Source: a virus
Length of the DNA: 64,000 bases
Virus record (IMG/VR): IMGVR_UViG_3300046535_001092
Coordinates: 1-64,000 of that record
Direction: 5' to 3' (one strand)
This document shows positions 46,464 through 54,525 of the stretch, in pieces. The stretch's first letter is position 1; each line of letters starts with the position of its first letter. Under the pieces are notes generated by a model, which worked only from the letters and a program-made list of their open reading frames with translations, ran no database searches and had not been told where the DNA came from. The translations under genes and the position numbers were made by a program.

Positions 46464-46786
46464 GTAAACACTACGTAAAGCCTGAGAGTTGCCGCCCCCC
46501 TCATAAGGTCACACACCCTGAAGCCGTAGATGACCTATATGAGTCTATTCTAAATGAGGGATGGAGGGTGGGAGCACCCTCCCTAGTAGGCTACATTGAT
46601 GACCATAAGATTCAGCTCCTAAGTGGCACACATCGGCATGCAGCTGCCTCTAGAATTAGTGGGTTCAGGATTCCAGTCTATATCATCAACAAGTCAGCCG
46701 TTCAACATTCTGTAGGCAATCCACTAGCGTGGAAGAGAATCATGGAGTTAGGTGATGAAGAAGGAACAATGGGAATCTTTAGTTAA
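46460..46786 (+). CDS. ParB-like nuclease-domain protein
   Basis: 108 aa from MSKHYVKPESCRPPHKVTHP. VDDLYESILNEGWRVGAPSL, then IQLLSGTHRHAAASR and FRIPVYII fit the ParB/Srx N-terminal fold, whose GxHRxxA-type motif binds a nucleotide. Used in DNA partition, nuclease or modification roles. No helix-turn-helix part is present. Confidence 0.72.
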   Translation: MSKHYVKPESCRPPHKVTHPEAVDDLYESILNEGWRVGAPSLVGYIDDHKIQLLSGTHRHAAASRISGFRIPVYIINKSAVQHSVGNPLAWKRIMELGDEEGTMGIFS

Positions 46787-46859
46787 GCTAGTTCTAGCTT
46801 TCCTAGTGGGTAACGTTCTCGGTCAAGCATTAGTATGGGGGATAAAGTATTGGAAATAA
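46755..46859 (+). CDS. membrane micro-protein
   Basis: 34 aa. One membrane helix (LVKLVLAFLVGNVLGQALVW). Overlaps both neighbours, so moderately likely. Confidence 0.4.
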   Translation: MKKEQWESLVKLVLAFLVGNVLGQALVWGIKYWK

Positions 46860-47983
46860 AGCAGCTTAGGCTATATTCTAAGTCAAGTGTTGGGGTGGAT
46901 TGGACCTGTCCTCGTAAGTACTACTATAACTATGAGTATGAAGGTAAGGGGATTGTCTCGCATAGTACGTCTTTGCAGTTATTCACTGGTACTAGCTTGC
47001 ATGATGGGCTGGCTGCTATTGCACTACAGCACATGGCTGGCTCTGTGGATATCGATCTTATTGGTGAGACTGCTCGGCAGCAGATGCTTGAGGCCCTCCT
47101 TCCTAAGACCCAAGGTGAAGTAGATGGTGAGGAATTTGCTATGGAGCAAGCTGCCCTTGTAGAGGGTCTCCTTAGGGGATTCTATTTGCATGCATGGCCC
47201 TTACTTATGCAGCAGTATCCTAATATTAAGATGCTTGAACAGCCCCTTGTGTATAAGCATGACGGGGTAGGGATGATGGCTAAACCAGACATTGTCCTCT
47301 CAGATAACGATGGAATCAATGTCTATGTCGAATATAAGTCTACGTCTAGTAAGAAAGATACATGGATTAATAGCTGGGATACTGCTATCCAGCTCCATTC
47401 TACTGTCAAAGCTATTGAAGCAAAGTTAGGAGAGAAGGTTGAAAGTGTCATTGTCCAAGGGCTTTATAAGGGTTATGAAAGCTACGGTAAGCAATCGTCT
47501 CCGTTCTGCTACGCATACAAACGCAACGGTAACCCTCCATTCACGCAGGATCAATACGAGTATGCTTACAAGGCCGGGTTCAAGCGGTACCCGACGTGGC
47601 AGCTTCCAGGCGGAGTGAAGGAGTGGGTGGAGACTATGCCCTCCCACGTCTTAGCTGAACAGTTCCCTCAAACTCCTCCTATCTTCATCAATGAACCATT
47701 GATTGAGGCCTTCTTTAAGCAGAGAGCCATCAGGGAACATGAGATTCTTACTGCCTCCCAACTTATGGAGAAGTATAAGGATGATCCTGGTCAGGTCCAA
47801 TACGAACTTGATAGAGTCTTCCCGCAGAAGTTTGACCAATGTCGTCCATCCTTTGGCTCCCCCTGCTCCTACCTTAAGTTGTGTCATGGGAGTGTGCAGG
47901 ATCCTATCGCACAGGGCTACAGTTGGAGAGACACCGAGCATCAGAGTGAGTTTAGAAAGATTGCAGAAGGGATGACAGACTAA
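46835..47983 (+). CDS. Cas4/RecB-like PD-(D/E)XK exonuclease
   Basis: 382 aa. N-terminal Cys (DWTCPRKYYYNYEYEG) pairs with a C-terminal cluster (FDQCRPSFGSPCSYLKLCHG), the four-cysteine iron-sulfur arrangement of Cas4/AddB-type nucleases. Active site in the middle: MMAKPDIVLS...VYVEYKSTSSK (D, E, K), with INSWDTAIQLHST as the QxxxY-like helix. It likely degrades or resects DNA ends in recombination, next to a RecA-fold ATPase and a resolvase. Confidence 0.83.
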   Translation: MGDKVLEIKQLRLYSKSSVGVDWTCPRKYYYNYEYEGKGIVSHSTSLQLFTGTSLHDGLAAIALQHMAGSVDIDLIGETARQQMLEALLPKTQGEVDGEEFAMEQAALVEGLLRGFYLHAWPLLMQQYPNIKMLEQPLVYKHDGVGMMAKPDIVLSDNDGINVYVEYKSTSSKKDTWINSWDTAIQLHSTVKAIEAKLGEKVESVIVQGLYKGYESYGKQSSPFCYAYKRNGNPPFTQDQYEYAYKAGFKRYPTWQLPGGVKEWVETMPSHVLAEQFPQTPPIFINEPLIEAFFKQRAIREHEILTASQLMEKYKDDPGQVQYELDRVFPQKFDQCRPSFGSPCSYLKLCHGSVQDPIAQGYSWRDTEHQSEFRKIAEGMTD

Positions 47984-47984
47984 G

Positions 47985-48470
47985 ATGCCTACTATTGCAG
48001 AGCTATTTACTGTAGGGTTTCCTGCAGTTCTTCAAAATATGAAGGGTGGAAGGAGATGGGTTGACCGTGACCTAGAGGCCCTCCAACAGCGTGGGAGAAT
48101 CCTCCTCCTGCATCATCTAGGTATTCATGTAGAGCTATATAATGATAGGGGACCTAATAGAATCTATCCAATAGTAGAAGTTAGAGTCCCTATTGTGTGG
48201 ACTAAGAGGGATGACAATCAGACTGATAATGAGATTATCAGTCTTACCGCTCGGCTAATTGAGAATGGTATACACTCCCATGATGATATCCTCCTGGAGA
48301 GAATTAGGAATCATAGGGCATATGTAGCTGAGCAATATCGCTACATGATCTCTCAACCTGTAGAGGTTGAGGGTACTAATGGAGGTATTATGTGCATGCT
48401 ATCTACAGCTGCAGCCTTTGTCCCAGATGAGACCTCCCTAGACATACCAGAAGAATTTGAGGATTACTAA
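47985..48470 (+). CDS. truncated paralogue of the major capsid protein
   Basis: 161 aa, ATG 1 nt after the nuclease gene. It follows the first half of the capsid protein (6110-7057): FPAVLQNM with YPAVLAEM, WVDRDLEALQQRG with the WVES...LERQG helix, LGIHVE with LGDHIE, VPIVWTKRDD (68-77) with VPVVWTKGDD (93-102), and ENGIHSHDDI (93-102) with ENAINTHDDL (120-129). About 25 residues of the E-loop region are missing, and everything after ~130 (most of the A and P domains) is replaced by a short unrelated tail. Not a capsid subunit by itself; an assembly modulator or inhibitor is possible. Confidence 0.75.
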   Translation: MPTIAELFTVGFPAVLQNMKGGRRWVDRDLEALQQRGRILLLHHLGIHVELYNDRGPNRIYPIVEVRVPIVWTKRDDNQTDNEIISLTARLIENGIHSHDDILLERIRNHRAYVAEQYRYMISQPVEVEGTNGGIMCMLSTAAAFVPDETSLDIPEEFEDY

Positions 48471-48772
48471 TGTCACCAAACCGTAACTATATCGCAGGGA
48501 GAGCGTTTGAGTATAAGATCATGGCTCAATGGAAGGCTAAAGATAATATTGTCATGCGAACTGCTGGCAGTCATGGGCCTTTTGACGTTATTGCTATTGA
48601 CCCAGGACATGTTTGTACCCTGATCCAATGCAAAAGGGTCGCTAAGATGGGTCAGGCTAATGCTCTTATTGAGAAGTGGAAGACCAATCCCCCTATCAAA
48701 CAGGGGAACTATCATTTGTGTCTGGAGGTATATGTGAGTGAGGATAGGGAGCAGATGAGGGTGGTGCTATGA
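48470..48772 (+). CDS. Hjc-like Holliday junction resolvase
   Basis: 100 aa, TAATG overlap. YIAGRAFEYKI (first acid), VMRTAGSHGPFDVIAID (S and D) and TLIQCKR (Q-x-K) are the PD-(D/E)XK residues of archaeal Hjc-type resolvases, whose usual size is 110-140 aa. It cuts four-way junctions before packaging. Confidence 0.78.
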   Translation: MSPNRNYIAGRAFEYKIMAQWKAKDNIVMRTAGSHGPFDVIAIDPGHVCTLIQCKRVAKMGQANALIEKWKTNPPIKQGNYHLCLEVYVSEDREQMRVVL

Positions 48773-48858
48773 TTAAAGGTATATTATTTGTTATAGCTGT
48801 AGTAGTGTGGGTTTATGTCTTGGTTACTGGAATTGATGGTGAGGAGTCAGATGTTTAA
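48769..48858 (+). CDS. membrane micro-protein
   Basis: 29 aa, ATGA overlap. Single span (GILFVIAVVVWVYVLVTG). Coupled to the next membrane gene. Confidence 0.45.
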   Translation: MIKGILFVIAVVVWVYVLVTGIDGEESDV

Positions 48859-49768
48859 GTTTATTATGAGTAGAGTTGGGTTAGAAGTGTTGGGTGGGGT
48901 TGCGGCTACTGTGTTAGGTGTGTGGCTACACTCCCACTTTGGACCTGTTGCTATGCAGGTTGTGCAGACCACTCCCACAGTTCAGACAGTGTATGTGGAT
49001 AGACCTACTATTGACACTAAGGTGGTTAATCAGGTAGTGAAGGACCCTAAGGAACAGGCTATCATTAAGGAACTATTGTCAGAGAATAGGGCTTTGAAGG
49101 TGACTGTTACCACACTTACTGATACTGTGGCTGAGCTTAAACAGACAGGCGGGACTACGAATGGTGGGGTGATTACCCCTGTTCCAGTGGACACTGCTGC
49201 AACAGAACCACTTCCTGCCCATCCCCTGTTCAACTTTAAGGATTGGCAGTTATCAGCCACCTATAATGATATTCAGTTTAGTTACACTCTAGATCAGAAG
49301 TTTCATATCATCTCCACAACTGGTAGGGAGGTTGATGGTAGGAAGGTTAGTATTGTACAGTTGTTCCAGGAGGGGCCTAATGGGGAGAGGCTAGCTATCC
49401 CGGCCACCACTACAGCCATTCAGTCTGACCTAACTACTAACCATTGGATGTTCAATCCTAGAATCCAGGGTGGATTGGCTCTTACCTTTAAGGATAAAGT
49501 TAATGAGGCAGGTGGAATCGTAGGCCTACAGTGGCTCAAGTATGGTAAGGGATCATCTGCCGAGGATGTCTCCCTCTCTCTGCTCACACCTACAGTGTTC
49601 CTGTCTAAGTCTATTAGGGAGCTAGGGGTTATGCCTATCTCATATAATCTAGGTCAACTCCCTCATCAGCCCTTCACCAACTTGTGGGTATCCCCATATA
49701 TCGGTGTAGTGGATAGCGGGGGTGTGGATATTAGTAGGGTTGGTGTGGTGCTAAGTGCTACATTCTAA
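48851..49768 (+). CDS. membrane-anchored hypothetical protein
   Basis: 305 aa from the ATG with GAGGAG upstream. One N-terminal span (LEVLGGVAATVLGVWLHSH). A coiled coil at ~70-105 (IIKELLSENRALKVTVTTLT) is followed by a Thr/Pro linker and a C-terminal ~170-residue beta-barrel-like domain (alternating strands, ending VVLSATF). It would sit in the inner membrane facing the periplasm. Unknown; perhaps envelope sensing or lysis. Confidence 0.6.
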   Translation: MFKFIMSRVGLEVLGGVAATVLGVWLHSHFGPVAMQVVQTTPTVQTVYVDRPTIDTKVVNQVVKDPKEQAIIKELLSENRALKVTVTTLTDTVAELKQTGGTTNGGVITPVPVDTAATEPLPAHPLFNFKDWQLSATYNDIQFSYTLDQKFHIISTTGREVDGRKVSIVQLFQEGPNGERLAIPATTTAIQSDLTTNHWMFNPRIQGGLALTFKDKVNEAGGIVGLQWLKYGKGSSAEDVSLSLLTPTVFLSKSIRELGVMPISYNLGQLPHQPFTNLWVSPYIGVVDSGGVDISRVGVVLSATF

Positions 49769-49780
49769 AGGAGAAAAAGG

Positions 49781-50233
49781 ATGAACGAACTATTACAGGC
49801 GACGTTGGATTGGAAGAAGGCTAACCCAGACCCAGAGGATGACTTCTTCTTTGAGAAGGAAGCTCTAACATTAGGCCAGTGGAACACGGGATCTACTACA
49901 GACGAGGCTAGAACCATGACTTGGGGCTACCAATCCCCACACTACGAGGATATCACCAGGTCTACTAATCCCTTCTGGAGAAATACTCAGGTTGAGCCTC
50001 CTGGTCCTATTGTTCACCTTGACTGGTCTGGCTGGCGGGAGCGAGATAATCTTCCCGGCTTCAGAGGGAACTGGCAGGCAGTCCTACCAGACGGTGATCT
50101 AGTCAACTCTCCAGTAAACATTAGTGCTAGCGACTATAACAATGTTCCCTTTAGGGAGAGAGCCTATATGAATGCCTTTGAGATTGCTACTAACCTAGTT
50201 AGGGAAGCTTACCCTAATGCTAGAATCGGCTAA
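49781..50233 (+). CDS. hypothetical protein
   Basis: 150 aa after AAGGAG. Acidic and Trp-rich (DPEDDFFFEKEALTLGQW; HLDWSGWRERDNLPGFRG). No family recognised. A promoter follows directly. Confidence 0.6.
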   Translation: MNELLQATLDWKKANPDPEDDFFFEKEALTLGQWNTGSTTDEARTMTWGYQSPHYEDITRSTNPFWRNTQVEPPGPIVHLDWSGWRERDNLPGFRGNWQAVLPDGDLVNSPVNISASDYNNVPFRERAYMNAFEIATNLVREAYPNARIG

Positions 50234-50235
50234 GA

Positions 50236-50265
50236 TTGACCCCCTAGCATGCGATGTGCTATAAT
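50236..50265 (+). promoter_or_regulatory. promoter of the exported-protein genes
   Basis: TTGACC (50236-50241), 18-bp spacer, TATAAT (50260-50265) with extended TG. It gives two exported proteins their own control. Confidence 0.8.
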
Positions 50266-50301
50266 ATAGGTCTTTCGTTAACCTTAAGGAGATAGCTAAG
50301 A

Positions 50302-50628
50302 ATGAAGAAACTGTTTGTTATGTTGATGTTACTGGTAAGCACAGCTGTATGTGCTCAAAGTATGGTCGTTACTGGAAAGGTTACAAACCTAGTCGCTGTA
50401 GCAGTAACTACAGCCGAGGGAGATCAGGTTATTGAGACAGATGTTACAGTTGTCGATTCTAAGGGGAAGGGTACTACATTTAGGGTTAGAGGAGGAGATC
50501 TGAATGGCCTAACCTTAAGAGCTAGTTACGAACAGGTTCCCAAGAAGGGCGAGAATATGAAAGTTCACCTTGCTATGAAGAACGGTCACTATAGACTAGA
50601 GCATGGTCAACAGAGTGTGGAGAAGTAA
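50302..50628 (+). CDS. small exported protein
   Basis: 108 aa. Signal peptide: Lys at 2-3, hydrophobic LFVMLMLLVSTAV, cleavage likely after CAQ (residues 17-19). The mature part is a small beta barrel (VTGKVTNLVAVAVTTAEGDQ; TTFRVRGGDLNGLTLRA). Periplasmic or secreted. Unknown; paired with the metalloprotease. Confidence 0.65.
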   Translation: MKKLFVMLMLLVSTAVCAQSMVVTGKVTNLVAVAVTTAEGDQVIETDVTVVDSKGKGTTFRVRGGDLNGLTLRASYEQVPKKGENMKVHLAMKNGHYRLEHGQQSVEK

Positions 50629-51761
50629 TGTTTAAGAAACTACTACCGATTGCTATGCTCCTAAGCTGTGTCGTTGGGCTTGGGGCTTATGTCTCAAATG
50701 GTGTATTTTGGCCCAATGTTCCTGTAAAGTATTATATTAATACGGCTAATACTTCAGGAATGAATCCTGCCACAGTTGTCTCAGATATTCAGGCAGGAGG
50801 TAATGCTTGGGCTACACAGGCTAGCTCAGGTGCTACCCTATCTTATCAAGGTACAACAAGTGATCCTTGCACATTTGCTTATGATCAGAAGAATCATGTG
50901 TGCTTTAGGGTAGATTCTGGTGGGTGGATTGCTTATACCCAAATCTACACATTCACTGGTCAGACAGCTATTCTTGATGCTGATATGATTGTGAACACTA
51001 CCTATCCATTATTTACAGATGATCAACAATGTAATGGTGGATATTCTATTAAGAATACAGTTACACATGAGTTTGGACATCTGTTTGGTCTAGGTCACTC
51101 AGCTGATCCTACAGCTACAATGTATCCTACTGCTAATGCTTGTGAGACAAGCAAAGAGGTGCTATCAGCCGATGATATTGCTGGTATCCTTTCTCTATAC
51201 CCTACAGCTGGACCTCCTCCACCTGCTGCACCAGTCTTAACCTCTGTTTCTCCATCTAGTGGCGCTCAGGGTACTACAGTTCCAGTAACATTGAGTGGTT
51301 CTAACTTTGTTATTAGTGGGACCTCTCCAAATATTAGTGGTAGTGGAGTTACATTTAGCAATATTGTAGCAAATAACACTACATCTATGACGGCTAACTT
51401 TGTGATTAGCTCAGCAGCAGTTGCAGGTGCAAGAACAGTCACTGTAACCACATCAAGTGGAACGAGTGGAACACAGCCATTTACAGTCACGGTTCCTCCT
51501 CCACCATCTGCTCCAGCTACCCCATCTAACCCCTCACCTGCCAACATGGGTACGGTTAGACATAACTCCAACACTACTCTCACATGGGTTGCTGCGGGAG
51601 CTACCAGATACACAGTTGTACTTGATGGAGTTGCCCACGCAGTCACCCCCGCCAGTTATAAGGCCGGTAAGGTTAGCGTAGGAGTACATACATGGTCAGT
51701 TACAGCTACTAATAACACTGGTAGCACGAATGGTCCAACCTGGACATTTACATCTAACTAA
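50628..51761 (+). CDS. secreted matrixin-like zinc metalloprotease
   Basis: 377 aa, TAATG overlap. Signal peptide (KKLLPIAMLLSCVVGLGAYV). Catalytic domain ~25-195: W-x-x-PVKYYIN start typical of M10 matrixins, zinc site HEFGHLFGLGHS (~147-158) and the Met-turn TMYPTAN. Then an IPT/TIG-like beta sandwich (~208-290) and an Fn3-like domain (~300-377), joined by Pro linkers. It cleaves extracellular protein. Such a gene is rare on a phage; it may serve release or virion exit, or act as a host-benefit gene. Confidence 0.88.
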   Translation: MFKKLLPIAMLLSCVVGLGAYVSNGVFWPNVPVKYYINTANTSGMNPATVVSDIQAGGNAWATQASSGATLSYQGTTSDPCTFAYDQKNHVCFRVDSGGWIAYTQIYTFTGQTAILDADMIVNTTYPLFTDDQQCNGGYSIKNTVTHEFGHLFGLGHSADPTATMYPTANACETSKEVLSADDIAGILSLYPTAGPPPPAAPVLTSVSPSSGAQGTTVPVTLSGSNFVISGTSPNISGSGVTFSNIVANNTTSMTANFVISSAAVAGARTVTVTTSSGTSGTQPFTVTVPPPPSAPATPSNPSPANMGTVRHNSNTTLTWVAAGATRYTVVLDGVAHAVTPASYKAGKVSVGVHTWSVTATNNTGSTNGPTWTFTSN

Positions 51762-51778
51762 GGAACCTAGGGAGTTAA

Positions 51779-51850
51779 ATGTTCACCTTAAATAATCTAT
51801 TGATTGTGTTAGCTGTTCTAGGGATTATCTACTTATTCCGTAGACTCTAA
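51779..51850 (+). CDS. membrane micro-protein
   Basis: 23 aa after GGGAG. One hydrophobic stretch (LLIVLAVLGIIYLFRRL). Unknown. Confidence 0.45.
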   Translation: MFTLNNLLIVLAVLGIIYLFRRL

Positions 51851-51862
51851 CTTCTTATGTAT

Positions 51863-52004
51863 GGTCGTGTGAGGACCCCCCACTGGGGGTGATACCTCTC
51901 AAACCATGGGGCTAAATGCCCTGGACGACCCCGGAGGTACTGAGACCCTCCACCTATTGTGTCCCCAACCTCTTGCACCACGAGGGGTTGGGGATTGTTA
52001 TTTG
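51863..52004 (+). terminator. structured gap ending in a terminator
   Basis: GGTCGT/ACGACC (51863-51868/51925-51930) encloses smaller hairpins including CCCCC-ACT-GGGGG. Then CCCCAACCTC/GGGGTTGGGG (51963-51972/51984-51993) with ATTGTTATTTG behind it looks like a terminator for the exported-protein unit. Confidence 0.6.
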
Positions 52005-52036
52005 TGGGCAGATCGTGGTAAGATTGGAGAGTGAAA

Positions 52037-52219
52037 ATGAGCAAGGTTCCTGAGGTCCTCCCCACCTTCTTAGTGAAGGCTATGTGGAGAGCGACAGCGA
52101 TTAAAATGAAGGTAGTAGCTAAGGATGAAGAGGATGCTTGGGACAAGGCTGCGAAACTTGTAAAGAAGATGGAAGGGGGAAGTTCTTGTATAGAGATAAA
52201 GGTAATGGGGACGATCTAG
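52037..52219 (+). CDS. small helical protein
   Basis: 60 aa, GGAG upstream. KVVAKDEEDAWDKAAKLVKK helix; basic/acidic mix. Unknown. Confidence 0.5.
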   Translation: MSKVPEVLPTFLVKAMWRATAIKMKVVAKDEEDAWDKAAKLVKKMEGGSSCIEIKVMGTI

Positions 52220-52245
52220 CACAAACTCCAATCACCTTAGGGTTT

Positions 52246-52422
52246 ATGGTTGCTATTGAAACTACAATTCTTGACTCAGAGAGGGTCATTGCTGAAGTAG
52301 TAAGCCAAGCTATTATGAAAGAGTTTGGTTTGAGAGGTATTGATATTAAGAGTCTAGATGTAGCTGAACTCGGTCCAATTGATTGTTATAATGATGACGA
52401 ATTAGATGAAGAGGATGAATGA
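52246..52422 (+). CDS. small hypothetical protein
   Basis: 58 aa from MVAIETTILDSERVIAEVVS (start unsure). Acidic end. Coupled to the next gene by ATGA. Confidence 0.5.
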   Translation: MVAIETTILDSERVIAEVVSQAIMKEFGLRGIDIKSLDVAELGPIDCYNDDELDEEDE

Positions 52423-53315
52423 GAAAACGTACCATTCTGATGTACTCCCGCTCTAGAGGGGGTAAGACTACTCAGATAGCTGAGCTTGCTGAGTATGTCT
52501 ACAAGACCACAGGTAAGAAAACCCTCGTCTACTCGATTGACAAGGGCGGCATTGGGCCTATGATCCCCCATATTGAAGTGGGCATGGTAGACTTGGTCTT
52601 ACTAGAGAATAGTGACCCATGGATTTTCCTCTCAAAGTTGTCTAAGGGACATGTTAGGGATGCTAGTGGTAAGTGGGTTGAAGCTGACCTCTCTAAGTAT
52701 GGTATGATTGCTAACGAATCCCTAACCGGATTTGGTGATGCATTCATGAACTCCCTCGCAGACAAGAGTGCCCAAGGAGTTAACATTGGAGGACAAGCTA
52801 ATGTCTCCTTCAATATCCAAGACGGGACCGAGAGTTTGAAGATTGGTGGTTCCAACATGGCCCACTACAACGTAGTTCAGACTAGAATCTTAGACGAAGT
52901 ATGGCGCTCACAGAAGTTGAATGTCCCATACATTGTATGGACAGCCTCGGCATCCAAAGAGGATGATGAGAATGCAGGCGGGAAAGTGATTGGGCCAGCC
53001 GTAGTTGGTAAGAAATTGACTGCGGAGATGCCTAGACACTTCGACCTAACCTTCAGATTGGATTGTCTCCCTGCTCAAATGGGCAAACCAGAGCGACATA
53101 TCCTCTACCTCGGGAACACCGTTGACCTAGCTGCAGGTAATGCAGTAGGCTTAGGTAACACCCGAGTCCCCCTGAATCCTGGGGTGAAGGAAATGGATTC
53201 AAGCATTGAACCGGCTTCGCTCGTGAAGGCACTCTCGATGATTGAACAGGCAGAAGGTGCAGCGAAGGAAGCACTGATTAAGAGAATGGAGGCATCGAAG
53301 TTTGTAGCTAAGTAG
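52419..53315 (+). CDS. RecA-fold phage ATPase (AAA_24-like)
   Basis: 298 aa. Walker A YSRSRGGKTTQ (9-19), a beta strand with KTLVYSIDKGG, and YIVWTASASKEDD as the Walker B/sensor region, then HILYLGN. This is the phage AAA_24 ATPase type often found beside an ssDNA-binding-like gene, thought to act in recombination or repair. The gene for its likely partner follows under a separate promoter. Confidence 0.78.
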   Translation: MRKRTILMYSRSRGGKTTQIAELAEYVYKTTGKKTLVYSIDKGGIGPMIPHIEVGMVDLVLLENSDPWIFLSKLSKGHVRDASGKWVEADLSKYGMIANESLTGFGDAFMNSLADKSAQGVNIGGQANVSFNIQDGTESLKIGGSNMAHYNVVQTRILDEVWRSQKLNVPYIVWTASASKEDDENAGGKVIGPAVVGKKLTAEMPRHFDLTFRLDCLPAQMGKPERHILYLGNTVDLAAGNAVGLGNTRVPLNPGVKEMDSSIEPASLVKALSMIEQAEGAAKEALIKRMEASKFVAK

Positions 53316-53318
53316 GTC

Positions 53319-53347
53319 TTGACAACGTGTGAAGTTGTGAGTATGAT
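53319..53347 (+). promoter_or_regulatory. promoter of gene 53386-53964
   Basis: TTGACA (53319-53324), 17-bp spacer, TATGAT (53342-53347). Confidence 0.8.
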
Positions 53348-53385
53348 AGTCAAATCGTAAACATTGTTTAGGAGAGTAGAAAAAT

Positions 53386-53964
53386 ATGGCAGATCTAAGC
53401 GCACTAGGCGGTCTACAGGCAGTTGAACCACTCGACCTCGCAAACTACGTTGATGCGAAGGAGTCGACTTTTCGTCTTGCCCCCAAGGGTGTCTATACCC
53501 TCCAGGCCCCACCATCGTTCCCAACGGCTGCGTTCTCTAGAACTAAGTCAGGGAACCTCTCAATCCAGGTTGATCCGACGATTGCTGGACCCTCGAACGA
53601 AGGTTACACAATCCGGTTCGTAAAGATTTCTGGCAAGCAGTTCGACCGCTCAGGCCAGAAGGTCTCCCAGATTGGTGACTATCTCCGTGCTTGTGGGTAC
53701 AAGGGTACTCTTCGTAATGAGCAGGAGCAGGCTGACGCAGTTGAGTCAACAGCGAATCAGGTCTATCAGGCCAAGATTGATTGGAGAGCCTTTAACAAGA
53801 AGACCGGCTTCACAGTTGAGGGTATGGAGCGTTTCCCAAAGCGGGAAGACGGCACCTACCAGTCATGGATTGAGGACCCCACAGATAAGGATGAGAATGG
53901 TAAGGCTGTCAGAGTGCCTGCTAGACTCTACATCCCACTCAATGGGTTCATTCCCGCCCTCTAA
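53386..53964 (+). CDS. candidate ssDNA-binding protein
   Basis: 192 aa, between a strong promoter and double hairpins. Basic beta-rich core (FPTAAFSRTKSGNLSIQVDP; TIRFVKISGKQFDRSGQKVS) and aromatic residues, as in OB-fold proteins of AAA_24-linked phage loci. It lacks the usual acidic SSB tail. Independent strong expression suits a stoichiometric DNA-coating protein; the call is by context. Confidence 0.55.
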   Translation: MADLSALGGLQAVEPLDLANYVDAKESTFRLAPKGVYTLQAPPSFPTAAFSRTKSGNLSIQVDPTIAGPSNEGYTIRFVKISGKQFDRSGQKVSQIGDYLRACGYKGTLRNEQEQADAVESTANQVYQAKIDWRAFNKKTGFTVEGMERFPKREDGTYQSWIEDPTDKDENGKAVRVPARLYIPLNGFIPAL

Positions 53965-54032
53965 TAGCTTCGCTGTTAGAGTCGTGTAAGGTTGACGGGG
54001 TAGGGGAATTGTCCTCTACCCCATTTGTGTCT
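53959..54032 (+). terminator. tandem hairpins with terminator
   Basis: Stem 53959-53967/53973-53981 (9 bp, one G-T) overlaps the stop codon. Then 53997-54007/54012-54022 (11 bp, one G-T) is followed by ATTTGTGTCTT. Confidence 0.7.
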
Positions 54033-54053
54033 TAGGGGGTCCTAAAGGTAAAG

Positions 54054-54317
54054 ATGGATAACATTGGAAAAAGTGAAGCAACAGGTGAGGATATTGAGAA
54101 GATTATTTCTAAGTTAGAGCCAGTTCTAGAGAAGGAACCCCGTACCCATGTTCTCATGGCCTGTCTAGCCATTGCATTGATTGCTAATGACCCAGACATT
54201 ACCACCGAGAGGCTCGTGACTGGGGTAAGGGACTTGAGTCAGTGGATTTGCCTCTACCTAGATGATTCTAGTGGAGCTACCCAGTTCATCCCTACAGATA
54301 AAGCTAAACTAAACTAA
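54054..54317 (+). CDS. small hypothetical protein
   Basis: 87 aa. Helical (DIEKIISKLEPVLEKEP; HVLMACLAIALIANDPDI), a layout seen in small phage regulators. Unknown. Confidence 0.55.
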   Translation: MDNIGKSEATGEDIEKIISKLEPVLEKEPRTHVLMACLAIALIANDPDITTERLVTGVRDLSQWICLYLDDSSGATQFIPTDKAKLN

Positions 54318-54324
54318 GGTTAAT

Positions 54325-54426
54325 ATGATATTATTTGGAGTTGGGTTCGTAGTTGGAACACTTCTAGGAGGATTCGTAGCTATTGTAGCTATAGATAACT
54401 CTATTGGCCTGTTAAGAAGGAGATAG
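54325..54426 (+). CDS. membrane micro-protein
   Basis: 33 aa, Gly-rich single span (LFGVGFVVGTLLGGFVAIVA) with an RRR end. Followed by another membrane peptide. Confidence 0.5.
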   Translation: MILFGVGFVVGTLLGGFVAIVAIDNSIGLLRRR

Positions 54427-54428
54427 AT

Positions 54429-54524
54429 ATGTTTTATATTGTTATGTTAGTGTTAGGTATTGCTATTGGTTACTATGGTGTCGAGACAATCATCACCTAC
54501 ATTAAGAGTCTATTGAGTAAATAG
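54429..54524 (+). CDS. membrane micro-protein
   Basis: 31 aa, single span (MFYIVMLVLGIAIGYYGVE), AAGGAG upstream. Confidence 0.5.
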   Translation: MFYIVMLVLGIAIGYYGVETIITYIKSLLSK

Positions 54525-54525
54525 T

